This document shows, in pieces, positions 11,756 to 21,572 of a stretch of 64,000 nt of DNA. The translations under genes and the position numbers were made by a program. Position 1 is the stretch's first letter. Each line of letters begins with the position of its first letter. The notes below the pieces were generated by a model that worked only from the letters and a program-made list of their open reading frames with translations, had not been told where the DNA came from and ran no database searches. Source of the DNA: Hirsutella rhossiliensis. Lineage: Eukaryota; Ascomycota; Sordariomycetes; Hypocreales; Ophiocordycipitaceae. The stretch lies in NCBI RefSeq assembly GCF_020360975.1, contig NW_025408667.1, forward strand, positions 5,642,001-5,706,000, read 5' to 3'.

Positions 11756-11994
11756 TGAATTTGGGTTTTAATACTGTTATTGGTGGTAGTTGCTGGCGAT
11801 GACTGAAGTGAGGCTATATAAGCTGGTTCTATATAGGGAGAGAGCGTTGGTCGTTGTATGGAGTTCTCTACTGGAGTTTAAGCTCGACCGACTATTAGCG
11901 GGTTCTTGTCTTTACTACGAAGCAACTTCCGTGAATTTATTTCGTTATACTAAAAGAAAAAAGTTATACTAGAAACTCGCGGCAATGGTGATCC

Positions 11995-12770
11995 GTGTCC
12001 AACGGCGCGTCGACCGGGTCGTGTCGAGCCTCGGGCCCCTTTCGTCCTCAGGGTAGTGTCAGGCTTAGACGAAATCACACCCGGCTAGCACCACAAGGCT
12101 CTACTCTGCAGCCTTCGACCGGATTGTCGCGGTATCGAAGCCAGAAGTGGCGGAAATGGTAAAGCTATACGAGAACTGCCACCGAATAATGTGCATTGCG
12201 TACGCCAACGAGATAGTCGATGCATACACCCCCTATGGCATCGACCCGTACGAAGTTTGCGCCGCTGCTCCGACTAAAGCCTTCTAATAACTTGCCCTTT
12301 ACATAATGTTGGTGACCATAGCATCCCAGTCAACCCTTATTACCTTCTATTAACAGCTTATTTCCTCTCCTTAGTGCTGCTAGGCTCTAGCTAGGCCATG
12401 TCTCGTTGACCCGCCAAGATTGCCGCGCAGGTCGTTGAGAAACTGACGAACCGACGGCCTCGACGCAGCTTCTTAGCACATATTACATCTCGTGTGCTCG
12501 TGGTTGGTGTAGGCTTCGAGGCGGGTCAGCCAACGCTTAGCAACTCGCCGGGCCTAGGCCTCATCAAGCACCTGTGTTTTTCCAAGATAGTGGATGTGGT
12601 CTTTGCGGACCTATTGGTGTCTTAAAAGGCGGTGCCCTAGACACGACGTCTCGACAATGGTGCGTGGAATAGGGACATACTTAAGTGATTCGACATGATT
12701 ATTGTCACAATGTAGGAGGTGGAACTAAATTGTAGCATATTAGACGACATTAAATGTGTTGACATTCAAT
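11995..12770 (+). pseudogene. C-terminal half of a UDP-glucose/GDP-mannose dehydrogenase, frameshifted
   Basis: The stretch reads VVSGLDEITPG (about 12,050-12,083), then after a one-base shift RLYSAAFDRIVAVSKPEVAE and KLYENCHRIMCIAYANEI. That is the central domain of nucleotide-sugar dehydrogenases. After a stop at about 12,286 and another shift it continues GDHSIPVNPYYLL, PAKIAAQVVEKLTNR and RVLVVGVGF, with GLGLIKHLC. This is the NAD-linked UDP-binding domain. A last piece (WNRDILK, stop, FDMIIVTM) reaches about 12,720. The N-terminal Rossmann half with the substrate-Cys region is absent. Several stops and at least three frame changes rule out function. The residue pattern over some 230 codons makes the family call solid. 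Confidence 0.72.
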
Positions 12771-13404
12771 GCGTATGTATAGTTAGTCTACTATAGCTGT
12801 TCCTCTAACTCCATATGTACTATGGCTATATCCTACAAGACCCTCTGGACGCAATAAAATCGTTCGAATGCTTATGTGCTCCTATGCTATTCGTAAATAG
12901 ATAATACTTATTTCTCCTAATAGCAGCTTAAGAAGTTGTATAATCCCTTTCTCTTAGTCTACTCGCTTACGTTCGCCTACTAGAGTGCATTGTTTGCCTT
13001 ATCCTAGTAAACTCGTTTATTGTTATCACGCGGCACAGAACCGTGCTCGGCATTCTAGCATTCGAGCCTAACGGTGTCGAGCACGTCAACAAATACCACG
13101 CTTAAGAATCATATTGCATGCTGCAATAGGTGGTGCAAAACTCGGTGCCATAAAGGGCAACGAGCGTTTCGAGGATGAGTGTGAGTGAACAGCAGCTCTT
13201 GATAGTCATTCATATTGCTGGCTATATAGACCATACGTGGAGAGACTGAGTGTTGATTACGGTACCATCCCTTGATGGAGGGGTCGGCTATCTATATATA
13301 ACGGCGGGCATATATAAACCAATTGGGATTATATAAAATAGGTAGGCTATAGATGTCCTGATCCGTCGTATGACACGGCTATTCTGCCAGAGCACTCACG
13401 CCTG
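12771..13404. other. Intergenic, no gene seen
   Basis: AT-moderate sequence without a sustained open frame. TATATATAA-like tracts at about 13,290-13,340 lie downstream of the HET relic and have no visible gene to serve. Confidence 0.4.
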
Positions 13405-15460
13405 TCAAACGATCGTCACAGTCGCTCGGTCACAGTCGTCCCATTTAAACACTGGGTTCATGTCAGGGAAGCGACCCCTAGCATATCTAACTCGTTGATA
13501 ACAACCAGGATAGCGCTCACTCTCGACAATCACCATTGCATCATATATCGTAACACCTTCGCTTTTAAACCGCGTACCTCCCAGTGCTTGACACCAGACT
13601 CGAGCGCATTCCTCTTGACGAGCAGAAAGAGCCCAGCGTCCCTGCCCCACGTCGCTTTCGAACCATAGATTGACGAGTCGTTTGCCGGTGACATCGGATA
13701 ATGTTGCTCCATCTGTGTTCACACACACCTCCTTCAAATATCCCTTTAGAACAAGCCTCCCGGAAATGACAGGTCCGAAGGGATCTCCATGAGAGACAAG
13801 GGTCGTGCTACATCCAAGATGTCTGCTGAAGTAATGTGCGTCCTGTCCAAGACCATGATGGACTTCCTAACGTTAGCTCGTGTACTTTCGGCCGTTCGCA
13901 AGGATTCACTATCCACATGAGATCATAGATAAGATAATCCTTCTATAGCCCGGCCAGATACTCTTCCCCCAGCTGCGATGCGAAGAGCCGTGCAATGGAG
14001 GAAATAGCGGACAGCTTGTCCACTGCAAAGGTAAGGCTCCGGCCAGAATAAGACTGCACAGCAGTGTGCCAAGCTCGCCATAACGGTGCTTGTGCCGAGT
14101 TGAAAGGAAGTCCATGAGGTGGCGGGGGCTGGTCGCGTGAAGTCGGGTTTTTGATTGGTTTGGGTAGCAAGAACTGATACCCACAAGAAGTCGACCAACC
14201 CTGCTAGTTGATATCTATGGCAGGATCAGAATGAAAGCCTCGATTGCACTTCAGAAGCATGTTCATTTCTGTGAAAATGAGGAGGCGTTGAGCAAGTAGT
14301 GACTCCTGGAACGTCCACGCTCGCTTGTTGATGGGTTGTAGACGTCCTCCAACCGTAGGCCAGCAAGTCTTTGAGATCAAGGCCGAGCCCATGATGTCCT
14401 TGCCAACATGTACGGGGAGCTTGAAGAGGTCAGTAGCGGCGTCTGGGAATCTGCCCAGGAAGCCTTGATTGCAGCTCGATGCACTGGCAGCTGAGACTGT
14501 GAACTGGGCCCTGGTATACATATCGAGCATCTTGGTCATTTCGCTTCGCACATCATCCTGGCTATCTTGAATAATGCAGAACGAGTCAACCCATATATAC
14601 CGTATACCCATATTCCGAGCTACTTGAAAGGCATCGCGTATTGTTCGTGGAACGATTGATGGCGGCAGACATTGTTGATATTTGTCGTACTGCTTGCTCG
14701 TGGTGGCGAAGGGCTGGGGTCCACCCCAACAGTAGCTTAGAGCGCAGTAAACACCGGTTACTCCCTGCGTTTGCTGCAGGAGCGCGGTTTCGGGCTCACC
14801 CAGGAGGGATAGCTCGATCAGTCGCGTCGGCAACTCGACGGGTGTGACGCCCAGGCATTCTTGGTGGCTTGCGAGACACTCGTGTAAATACTGGCAGAAA
14901 GGTATAAAACTCTGAGGGGAAGCAAAGTTGGTAAGGACGGCCGTCTGGGGGATGATGGCAGATACTGGGTCACCTATCACAATTTTTAAGCCAGAGCATT
15001 TCATTCACGTGGCTTGATAACGCTCACCGGCGGGCGCGTATAGTTTCCAATGCACGGACGAGGTTCTGATGAACTGCTCGGTGGCCAGCTCAAGTCCGTT
15101 GCGGCCACAGAAAGCCAAAACCCCACGGTCTATGTCAAAACTAGCCTCAACCACGACTTCCGCGTCTTCGGGAGGATACCAATGCGGCCGCTTGTCCTCG
15201 CCACATAGTAGTTGAAGAACATGGCTTTGATCTTGACCAGGTGAACGGTAGCGTACGTCGTGGGAAGCAATCGTGCTGCAGAAGGGGCACCCGAGTTTTG
15301 CGCCTCGCTCTAACTCGCGCCGAGTCCGGTGATAACGGTAGCCACCGGTCTGCCGAATCTGCTCTCTGATGCTCTTGCCACTGGCCTTGTCGAGGGCAGT
15401 GAATAGTCCGCTGCAAGCTTCGCACATTGCCACGGTAGGCATGTTCTGCAGCGTTGGCAT
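13405..15460 (-). pseudogene. HET-domain protein gene, disabled by two nonsense codons and a frameshift
   Basis: The likely start is ATG 15,460 (MPTLQNMPTVAMCEACSGLF). Exon 1 ends at 15,028 and a 54-nt intron (14,974-15,027, GTGAGC...TGATAG) restores APAG-DPVSAIIP. The HET core follows: YCALSYCWGG, TIRDAFQVARNMGIRYIWVD with FCIIQD, and RAWTFQESLLAQRLLIF. The frame then meets TAG at 14,204, continues as SYSGRSLTFAVDKLSAISSI to a second TAG at 13,943 (expected LW), and shifts near 13,840. The C-terminal part (GRLVLKGYLKEVCV, later LVNLWFESDVGQGRWALS) is open to 13,405. Both nonsense codons fit C-to-T or G-to-A changes. HET proteins drive incompatibility cell death. A truncated protein keeping only the HET domain could still be made from the 5' part. 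Confidence 0.7.
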
Positions 15461-16022
15461 CGTTGCGCCTGGAATATGATCCAAACCATACGACTGACAA
15501 CTTACGCCGTGGGAAAACTCTGATGCGAGAAGCCAGACCAGGAGGCGCGATGCAGGCAGGCTCCCGTCACGTGGGTTCCCAGTCAATGAGGGATTTGCCC
15601 GTCGTCTGCAGGATCCAGGTACTGCGTGTTGAAAGGGGTATGTGACTGTGTCCAGCCCGTTCTCCACCGTCGGTCTATAGGCAAACTAATCATAGAACTC
15701 GTCCAATGATCCATTCAAATCCAGATAGGATTAATTAGTACATTGCTAATCTCCGAGAGATAAACTAGAACGCAAGCTTCCAGTAGCAGCCTAATCTGCC
15801 GAGTTGTCTTGTTGTTTGCTCTCTGAGGTCTCTCATGGAGTCAAGGAAATTTGACCGGCTTTAAAGCGACCGCTTTCGAAAAATTCAACATCAACGAGAA
15901 GTACGCTGGGCTACGGTTTGAGATCACCGTCCTTGGATGTCTCTGGATGAATGAGGAGGAGCCTGGAGTTGACCCTACCATTATTGGATCATACAGATAC
16001 CGTTCAACTCCCCCGTCTATAT
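15461..16022. other. Spacer between two tandem HET loci
   Basis: This holds the upstream region of the broken HET gene and the 3' flank of the next one, both on the minus strand. There is no open frame with domain content. An extended reading of the first HET gene into 15,667 uses only a GTG start and is not needed. Confidence 0.4.
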
Positions 16023-18239
16023 TTACCCAAGCAACAAATCAATCGTCTCCAAACCCAGAGCCTCCCACGATTCCTTGTCGACATGCCCCAGTCCCCTGCG
16101 GTAGGCGATGCCACCCACCCATTCGATCCACAGGACGAAGTAAAACTTGACGTAGCCGTCGGTACTACTTCTCGGTCGCGCCTCACGACCCTCCTTCGGC
16201 GGCTCGAAACTCGGGTCGGGAAACTTCTCGGGGTGCTGGCCGCGGGAAATTTCGACCAGTTCCAGCCATTTGCGGGCGCTACTATCGCCCGGCTTCCATG
16301 CACCATCATCGTTGTGAAGCTGCAAAGCCCCGATCCACCGTCCCAACGCGTCCCGGAGATATATTGTCGGATCTGGCGCCTTGCACCTCTCCCCTCCGAC
16401 GGCCCAAGCTCGCCTAACCCTGCTCGAGATAAACGGGACGCTCACAGATAACGGCCTCTGCTCTGACTCTGGCGACTTGTTCGCGGGTATAGGAATGGGG
16501 TACCAGAACTCGCTGTCCGTGTCCGACGCGTGCTTGAAAACCCATCGAGGTGCTGTGGGCGCACTTGGCGGCCGGTACTCATCTCTTCCCTTGCGATACG
16601 GGAAGTCCGACATGTCGTGCCGGGTCCATCCAGGCGGGCAGGACCTCATGTCTTCTCCCTTGGAGTATCTGACTCTCTGTTCCTGCCACGACTCGCGCAT
16701 TGGCGTTGCTTCGTCGCCAGGTCTTCTGCGGAAGGCCCAGGCGACCGTGGGGAAGACATGACAGTCCACCGCGCCGGGGATGACAGCAGATGGCTTGTGT
16801 TTAATCAAGTCCATAACGCTGCTCCAGTTGGTGAAGTTTAGGCCCCCTTTCCAACCAGCGTAGCTCCGAGACGGCAGGGAATTCTCGTCGGATGCTTTTT
16901 TGTTGGCGGCCACTCGACGGACAGCTTGCTTCCTGGGCCGCCAAAGTAGAGCGATGCCGAAGAATGTGACTGGGAGGCCCGAAACGAACCCCCCCTCATA
17001 AGACGATTCCAGGGCGTAGGCAATACCGTCGAAGGCGCGCAGACAATCCTCAGGATACGTGAAGGTCCTCTGGTTGTACTGGTCTAGGATACGCACCAGT
17101 GGCCAGATGTTTGGACCATCCTGAAGGAACAAGGCTCTGTCCTGCTGGTCCTTATCAATCCCGGTTTGACGAGCACCCGTCGATTCTTCGGCCTCGCTCC
17201 AACAGGCGTCTGTACAGCGCCATACTACCTGTCCCCTCTCGAAGCAAAGTTTCCTGCGCGAGAAAAGCTGTTCTTGGAATGTCCAGCCCCGAGTAGCCCA
17301 CACGGATCCATCGTTGGCTCCGACGCTGGGCGCATCGTCGTCCTCCAAGACGTACATCCCGCGGCCAAGCCGGAAGACTTTCTGTCGAATGCAGCGGGGC
17401 GTGGAGATGCCGGGCAGGCCTTGGAGTCCGTGATTGGCGTCGAAGCCGTCCGCGGCGACGACAGTGACCATGGCGTTGGCAAATATAGCGGACATTTTGG
17501 CCAGCTCGAGCTGCTTACCCGGCCCGTCCTGGACGATGCACAGCGAGTCCACCCACAGATATCTCTCTCGTAGAAGCTCGACGAGCCCCATGGCGTCGCG
17601 GATGGTCTTAGGAAGAACAACGCCCTTGCTTTCGACGGACAGGATCGAGGGAATCTGCAACTCGTGGACATTGCACCGGAGACAGTTCAAGGACTTGACG
17701 CCGCCCCAGACATCGCTGAGAGCAACATACGGCATCGACTCGGTGGCTCGCACAAGACACCTCTGCCACACATCAATCAGCCATTCGGGTCGTGCGGATG
17801 CAACCCTCTGGTCTGGAAACTGCCTTTGGCACATCCCTGAGCGGTGCTTCGTCGCGCAGCGCACCTTCCACCTAAAGGGGAGGTTCCGGTCGATCCATCT
17901 TCCATTGATGACTCCTCCGCCTTCGCCCAGGTAATTGGGGGGAGGGGGAGGTCGTTGGAGAAGGTGCAGACCGGGTCCAATCGTCCAGGGTTTATCGAGG
18001 AAGAATAACCCTTTGCGTGGAGGGCCCATTAGGCCCAGAGGTTGGTCAGTGTCCTTTCTTCCGATGGCCTCCAAAGTTGATATCACAATGGCTTTGTGTG
18101 CCTGGCAGTCCGTGTCATGAAGCACCTCTTTTAACGTCCCAATGTCTATCGTATCTATCCCGATGCCTTTCTCGAGGCGCAATGTCGAAATGATCTTCTG
18201 ACAGACTTCGCATTCTTTCCGTCGTTTCTTCTGGTATAG
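16023..18239 (-). CDS. HET-domain (heterokaryon incompatibility) protein, 5' end uncertain
   Basis: One uninterrupted frame of about 738 codons. The N-terminal part reads CEVCQKIISTLRLEKGIGID, typical of the Cys-containing lead segment of fungal HET proteins. HET motifs are in order: YVALSDVWGG, TIRDAMGLVELLRERYLWVD with SLCIVQDG, and RGWTFQEQLFSRRKLCFERG. A long C-terminal part of some 400 residues (GLPVTFFGIALLWRP region, then a proline-rich section) has no recognised domain. No in-frame ATG precedes CEVC before a stop at 18,240, so an upstream exon is likely. An ATG near 18,350 with a GTAGAG donor is possible but its phase does not fit. It lies directly upstream of the HET relic in the same orientation. 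The role is probably self/non-self recognition with cell death on activation. Confidence 0.75.
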   Translation of the reverse strand, partial: LYQKKRRKECEVCQKIISTLRLEKGIGIDTIDIGTLKEVLHDTDCQAHKAIVISTLEAIGRKDTDQPLGLMGPPRKGLFFLDKPWTIGPGLHLLQRPPPPPNYLGEGGGVINGRWIDRNLPFRWKVRCATKHRSGMCQRQFPDQRVASARPEWLIDVWQRCLVRATESMPYVALSDVWGGVKSLNCLRCNVHELQIPSILSVESKGVVLPKTIRDAMGLVELLRERYLWVDSLCIVQDGPGKQLELAKMSAIFANAMVTVVAADGFDANHGLQGLPGISTPRCIRQKVFRLGRGMYVLEDDDAPSVGANDGSVWATRGWTFQEQLFSRRKLCFERGQVVWRCTDACWSEAEESTGARQTGIDKDQQDRALFLQDGPNIWPLVRILDQYNQRTFTYPEDCLRAFDGIAYALESSYEGGFVSGLPVTFFGIALLWRPRKQAVRRVAANKKASDENSLPSRSYAGWKGGLNFTNWSSVMDLIKHKPSAVIPGAVDCHVFPTVAWAFRRRPGDEATPMRESWQEQRVRYSKGEDMRSCPPGWTRHDMSDFPYRKGRDEYRPPSAPTAPRWVFKHASDTDSEFWYPIPIPANKSPESEQRPLSVSVPFISSRVRRAWAVGGERCKAPDPTIYLRDALGRWIGALQLHNDDGAWKPGDSSARKWLELVEISRGQHPEKFPDPSFEPPKEGREARPRSSTDGYVKFYFVLWIEWVGGIAYRRGLGHVDKESWEALGLETIDLLLG

Positions 18240-19020
18240 CTATATTAGCACTTAACTCGTCCCCACAGGTGTAATTAGATGAGGTTTGTGAGTACTGTCA
18301 CTCTACCCGCTTCCGCTAGAATTCTTGGTTGCCGATGGCTAGGCGGCATTTGATGACTAGCTGAGAATGCCGAGGATCTGACGGCTTTAAGGCGGGGTCG
18401 GCTGCTCGCTGTCTGCCTACCTGCCTGGATAGGGATCTTATAACGCAACTATCTATGCTTGAGCACTTGCCATGGTTGATAAGCGGGTGCGGGAGACTGT
18501 CGTTAAATGTCCAGCAGCATATGAAAGAGGGTCGGATAGCTACATCGGCGGGGGGTTGGGGGGGGCAGAACATGACTGAACTTTGCTTGAAGCCCTCAAA
18601 TGCGCCATATCAACCTCCGTAACTGCGCGCTGGTACTCTTTGAGGTGCTGCGTCGAAGCGGACAAGACGTATAGAGACGAGCGGGCTGTAGAAAGCATAC
18701 AAGCAACGAGCATAATGGCCTCGGCGGAAGGTGAAAAATACAACCCAGTCAAACAGAAATAGCCTTGGAATTGTCACCGAGAGCAGCGGGCACATTAATA
18801 ATACTAACAGCGGCTTATGCCAGTCATTGAACCCCCAGGTCTGGGCTACTTCGGCCGCCAACGGGACGGGATTTAGGCGATATGTCGGCTGACTGTAGAA
18901 CTTTAAGGGTCTTATCTGACCACGATGTTCGTGGAGTCATTGTTGATATATCTTCCCTCGCGATAACATATCGTCGCCTCGTCGCACCTAATTCCTCATC
19001 ACGTTTGCTTCTGCAAGGCC
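18240..19020. other. Intergenic region upstream of the HET gene
   Basis: It should contain the missing first exon and promoter of the minus-strand HET gene. A G-tract lies at about 18,549-18,566. No other coding signal is convincing. Confidence 0.4.
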
Positions 19021-19864
19021 TCAAAGTGGAACCATTAGAGGCAAACAGGGAGAGCCGCCCGTTCGCCCGTACATCTTTAGACCATGCCGATTTTCCCACC
19101 AATCATGCTTCCTTCCCTTCCCATCTACAGCGCCGTGAGTGAGTTTATACCACCGGCAGTGTTTCGTCCAGCCGAGAGGATTTTCCGGGTGAGTGAAGCC
19201 TTGAGCACGGGAAGGATGCAGTGAGCCTGGTCGTGGATTTGCTTGAAGATGCTGTCTTTCTCTACCGCATCTTCGGCTTCCAGTGGTGCGGCCAGCGTCA
19301 AGCTTTGGAGGCAAGCAGCGACTGTGAGAAGGGATGTGGGCTTCATCTTGTTTATGTGAGAATTCCGCCCTCGTGGTGGTGCGGTCCAGGGGCACCTTCG
19401 TGGCCGCGCGGTCCCGGAGCACCCTCATGGCCGTGCGGCCCCGGGGCACCCTCGTGGTGATGTGGTCCCGAGGCACCCTCGTGGTGATGTGGTCCCGAGG
19501 CACCCTCGTGGTGATGTGGTCCCGAGGCACCCTCGCCATCGTGGTCGTGCGGTCCTGGGGCACCGCTGTGGTGATGCGGCCTTGGGCGGCTCTCGTTGCC
19601 GTGTGGCCCCAGTCCACCGTCATGTCCGTGAGATCCCGGTTCACCCTCATGTCCGTGAGGTCCCGGCTCGCCATCGTGGCCGTGTGCTCCAGCTCACCGT
19701 CGTGTCCATGAGGTCCCGACCCAGCCCCATTAACGTAAACAGGCGGCGATCGAGCCATTGCTGTAGCAGCGCCGAAGATGGCGACGTAGACAGTAGAGAC
19801 CTTGAACCAATATGTCAGATGCCTGCGTTCACCGTTGTGCGTGATATTCAATACTGACCTTCAT
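19021..19864 (-). CDS. Secreted His/Gly-rich collagen-like repeat protein, one frame break in the repeat
   Basis: ATG 19,862-19,864 plus AAG form a 6-nt first exon. A 58-nt intron (19,801-19,858; GTCAGT donor, CTGAC branch, AAG acceptor) joins it to exon 2, giving MKVSTVYVAIFGAATAMARS, a clean signal peptide. The next part reads GAGSGPHGHDGE. Then about eleven 27-bp units follow, whose natural frame encodes GASGPHHHE / GAPGPHGHE / GEPGPHGHE. At about 19,687-19,700 (GAGCTGGAG, where GAGCCTGGAG is expected) one base seems missing. The literal reading therefore shifts into an Arg/Thr/Asp-rich repeat and ends at 19,021. With one base restored, the repeat frame would stop at 19,352. Such His-Gly repeats suggest metal binding or a cell-surface role. 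The deletion may be natural or an assembly error. Confidence 0.5.
19125..19346 (-). CDS. Small secreted protein with signal peptide, 73 residues
   Basis: The product begins MKPTSLLTVAACLQSLTLAA and continues PLEAEDAVEKDSIFKQIHD. The first 20 residues are a typical signal peptide; the rest is a short polar tail with one Cys (AHCILPVLKASL). The ATG lies five bases after the TAA that would end the neighbouring repeat protein in its natural frame, on the same strand. It overlaps, in another frame, the literal extension of that protein. It may be a separate gene, a downstream exon cut off by the frame break, or a degraded tandem paralogue. No family recognised. Confidence 0.4.
   Translation of the reverse strand: MKPTSLLTVAACLQSLTLAAPLEAEDAVEKDSIFKQIHDQAHCILPVLKASLTRKILSAGRNTAGGINSLTAL
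19376..19700 (-). repeat. 27-bp tandem repeat encoding GAxGPHxHE nonapeptides
   Basis: Around eleven degenerate units, with three consecutive near-identical ones at about 19,447-19,530. Every unit is a multiple of three and preserves Gly at positions 1 and 4 and His clusters in positions 6-8. This shows past selection on that frame rather than on the frame the literal gene model reads. Confidence 0.8.
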
Positions 19865-21230
19865 GTTGATACCTTGTTATGAACGTTCACAAAGATGCTT
19901 GTTACCTCAAGATTGTCACTGACGGAGAAGGGTGTCGGGCAGGAAGACTCAAGCGCCGATTTGCTTGTACTTATATTTTTCAGTGCAGGTATAATAGGAG
20001 ATGCGTACAGTCAACATTTAAGACGCGCCGATGGGTCAAACTCCCAAGGATCCCAACATTTCTTCCGAGCCGCATGATCCCCTGGCTTTTTCGCAGAATG
20101 AATAATGACTGTGGAAACGGGCAGAAACGCCACGACCGTACCCAGTGGCCAGTCTTGACAACTTGCTTGTAGAGAGATTCGAAGCATCTAAGCTCCGAAA
20201 AATGTTTCTTGACGCGACAGCTCTTAGCTGAACGCTTCCAGCTCTTAATTCCCCTTGTCGGATCTTGTTACCACGCTGCATTATCATACCTTGAGTAGGT
20301 GTCGAAAGATGGGTGGCATGGACAGGATGGATGACAACGATCGGGTAGAAGCCCCCAGCGTGTAGTGAGTCAGGCAATGAGCGGCTCATCTACCTCGAGC
20401 AGAGGGGCCGATGGGAACCGAATACAAGCTCCAGTCGGTACTGCTTGCAGGCAGTGGCATAATTATATTTGCTTGACAATGTACATCATTGCATTTGCAA
20501 TGCCGAAGCTGGAGTTCTCTGCTGCTACCAAGTATCAGCCCTTATATCAAGAAGTATCATAATTTCAGATAATCACGGCTCCATGGGGTGTTCGCACGTC
20601 ATCTGCGGGACAACGTCCTTTGCACTGGACCGCCAAAGTCAAGCGAAGGAACTATGTCCGTGTCTCCAGATATGAGTTATTTCTCTGCAATGGCGTGCAG
20701 CATGCATCAACGAGAGTGAAATGCGCCCGAATCAAGCCAGCGGACAGCTTAGACGGCAACAAGGGCGACGGTATCTTGTTTACGATCGTCTTGCTTCGAG
20801 TTAAGTTAGGCACTGCTAGACACACGCCTCTATTCTCCTATATGCACTTTCGCCTCTTTTAAGGTACTACGGTTGAGTCTCATTGGCTGGACACTGCCAG
20901 GAATGGGCGTTCAGGAACTGCGCTAAGTGGGTTTGGGCTTTGATTCAGCGCCTATGGGGCGTGCGATGGGTAATGCTCCATTGACTCACAGAGCCTCCCG
21001 CTGGCGGCTGGCAAAATGCAGGGCATCTGCTGCTGGAATACTGCTCTTGTCACCTATTCAAATATCCGCTGCTCGACGAGCTTCTATATGATCCGTCGAG
21101 TGGTGCTAGGCCACTGCCTGATGATGTGATTCTCCGAACACATTGCAATCTGCTGAAGAGCCTCGACGAAGACGTCAAGCCGGGCAGCTAATCGTAACGA
21201 TAAAGTAGCCGTATGCTACAGCAAGCCTAG
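19865..21230. other. Intergenic accessory DNA
   Basis: It contains the promoter of the His/Gly repeat gene (its minus-strand start is at 19,864) and short unsupported frames on both strands. Nothing with splice-joined domain content was seen. 20,990-21,220 lies directly upstream of the Fic remnant and could hold more of that gene, but no motif is readable. Confidence 0.4.
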
Positions 21231-21572
21231 CGAGAGGAAAAAGAGAAGTGTTTGCATGCGAGCAAACGCTGTGTTAGGCTACATGACCAGATAGCGGCCC
21301 ATCTTAACGAAAACGTCATTAAGGCCGAGGCAGAGAACAATATCGATCTAAACAGCTTGACGGCGTGCTACCACCACCATCTTATCATGATATGTCCTTT
21401 CAGAGACAGTAACAGCCGCCTATCGCGCGACCCCTTGAATGCCATCCTGCTCAAGTACGCGGGTGATCCGGCTGTATTCAGGAGTAAAGCGGGCGAGAAA
21501 GACGATTACCTGAGCATTGTGTGTAGAGGGCACAAGGTGCCTAACGAGGAGGACATGGAAGTTGGTTTCTAA
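21231..21572 (+). pseudogene. Fic-domain protein remnant with decayed catalytic motif
   Basis: The open segment lacks an ATG in a sensible place. It reads HLNENVIKAEAENNIDL, then ACYHHHLIMICPFRDSNSR, then DPLNAILLKYAG and DDYLSIVCRGHKV with a final NEEDMEVGF. The order matches the fungal Fic/DOC fold, where an inhibitory-type helix is followed by HPFxxGNGR and LNAILLKYAG. In the motif here His reads Cys, and the first Gly of GNGR reads Ser (SNSR). Fic enzymes normally transfer AMP using that His. No intact domain remains, and the 5' two thirds of a typical fungal Fic protein are missing. It is called a pseudogene on these grounds. Confidence 0.55.

Noticed and set aside
15461..15667. N-terminal extension of the first HET gene
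   Set aside because: It starts with GTG only. ATG 15,460 precedes the CEACSGLF segment that begins HET proteins of this type.
19447..19530. Possible CRISPR-like array in the 27-bp repeats
   Set aside because: Units are contiguous without spacers, have a three-base coding period and encode Gly/His; fungal genomic context.
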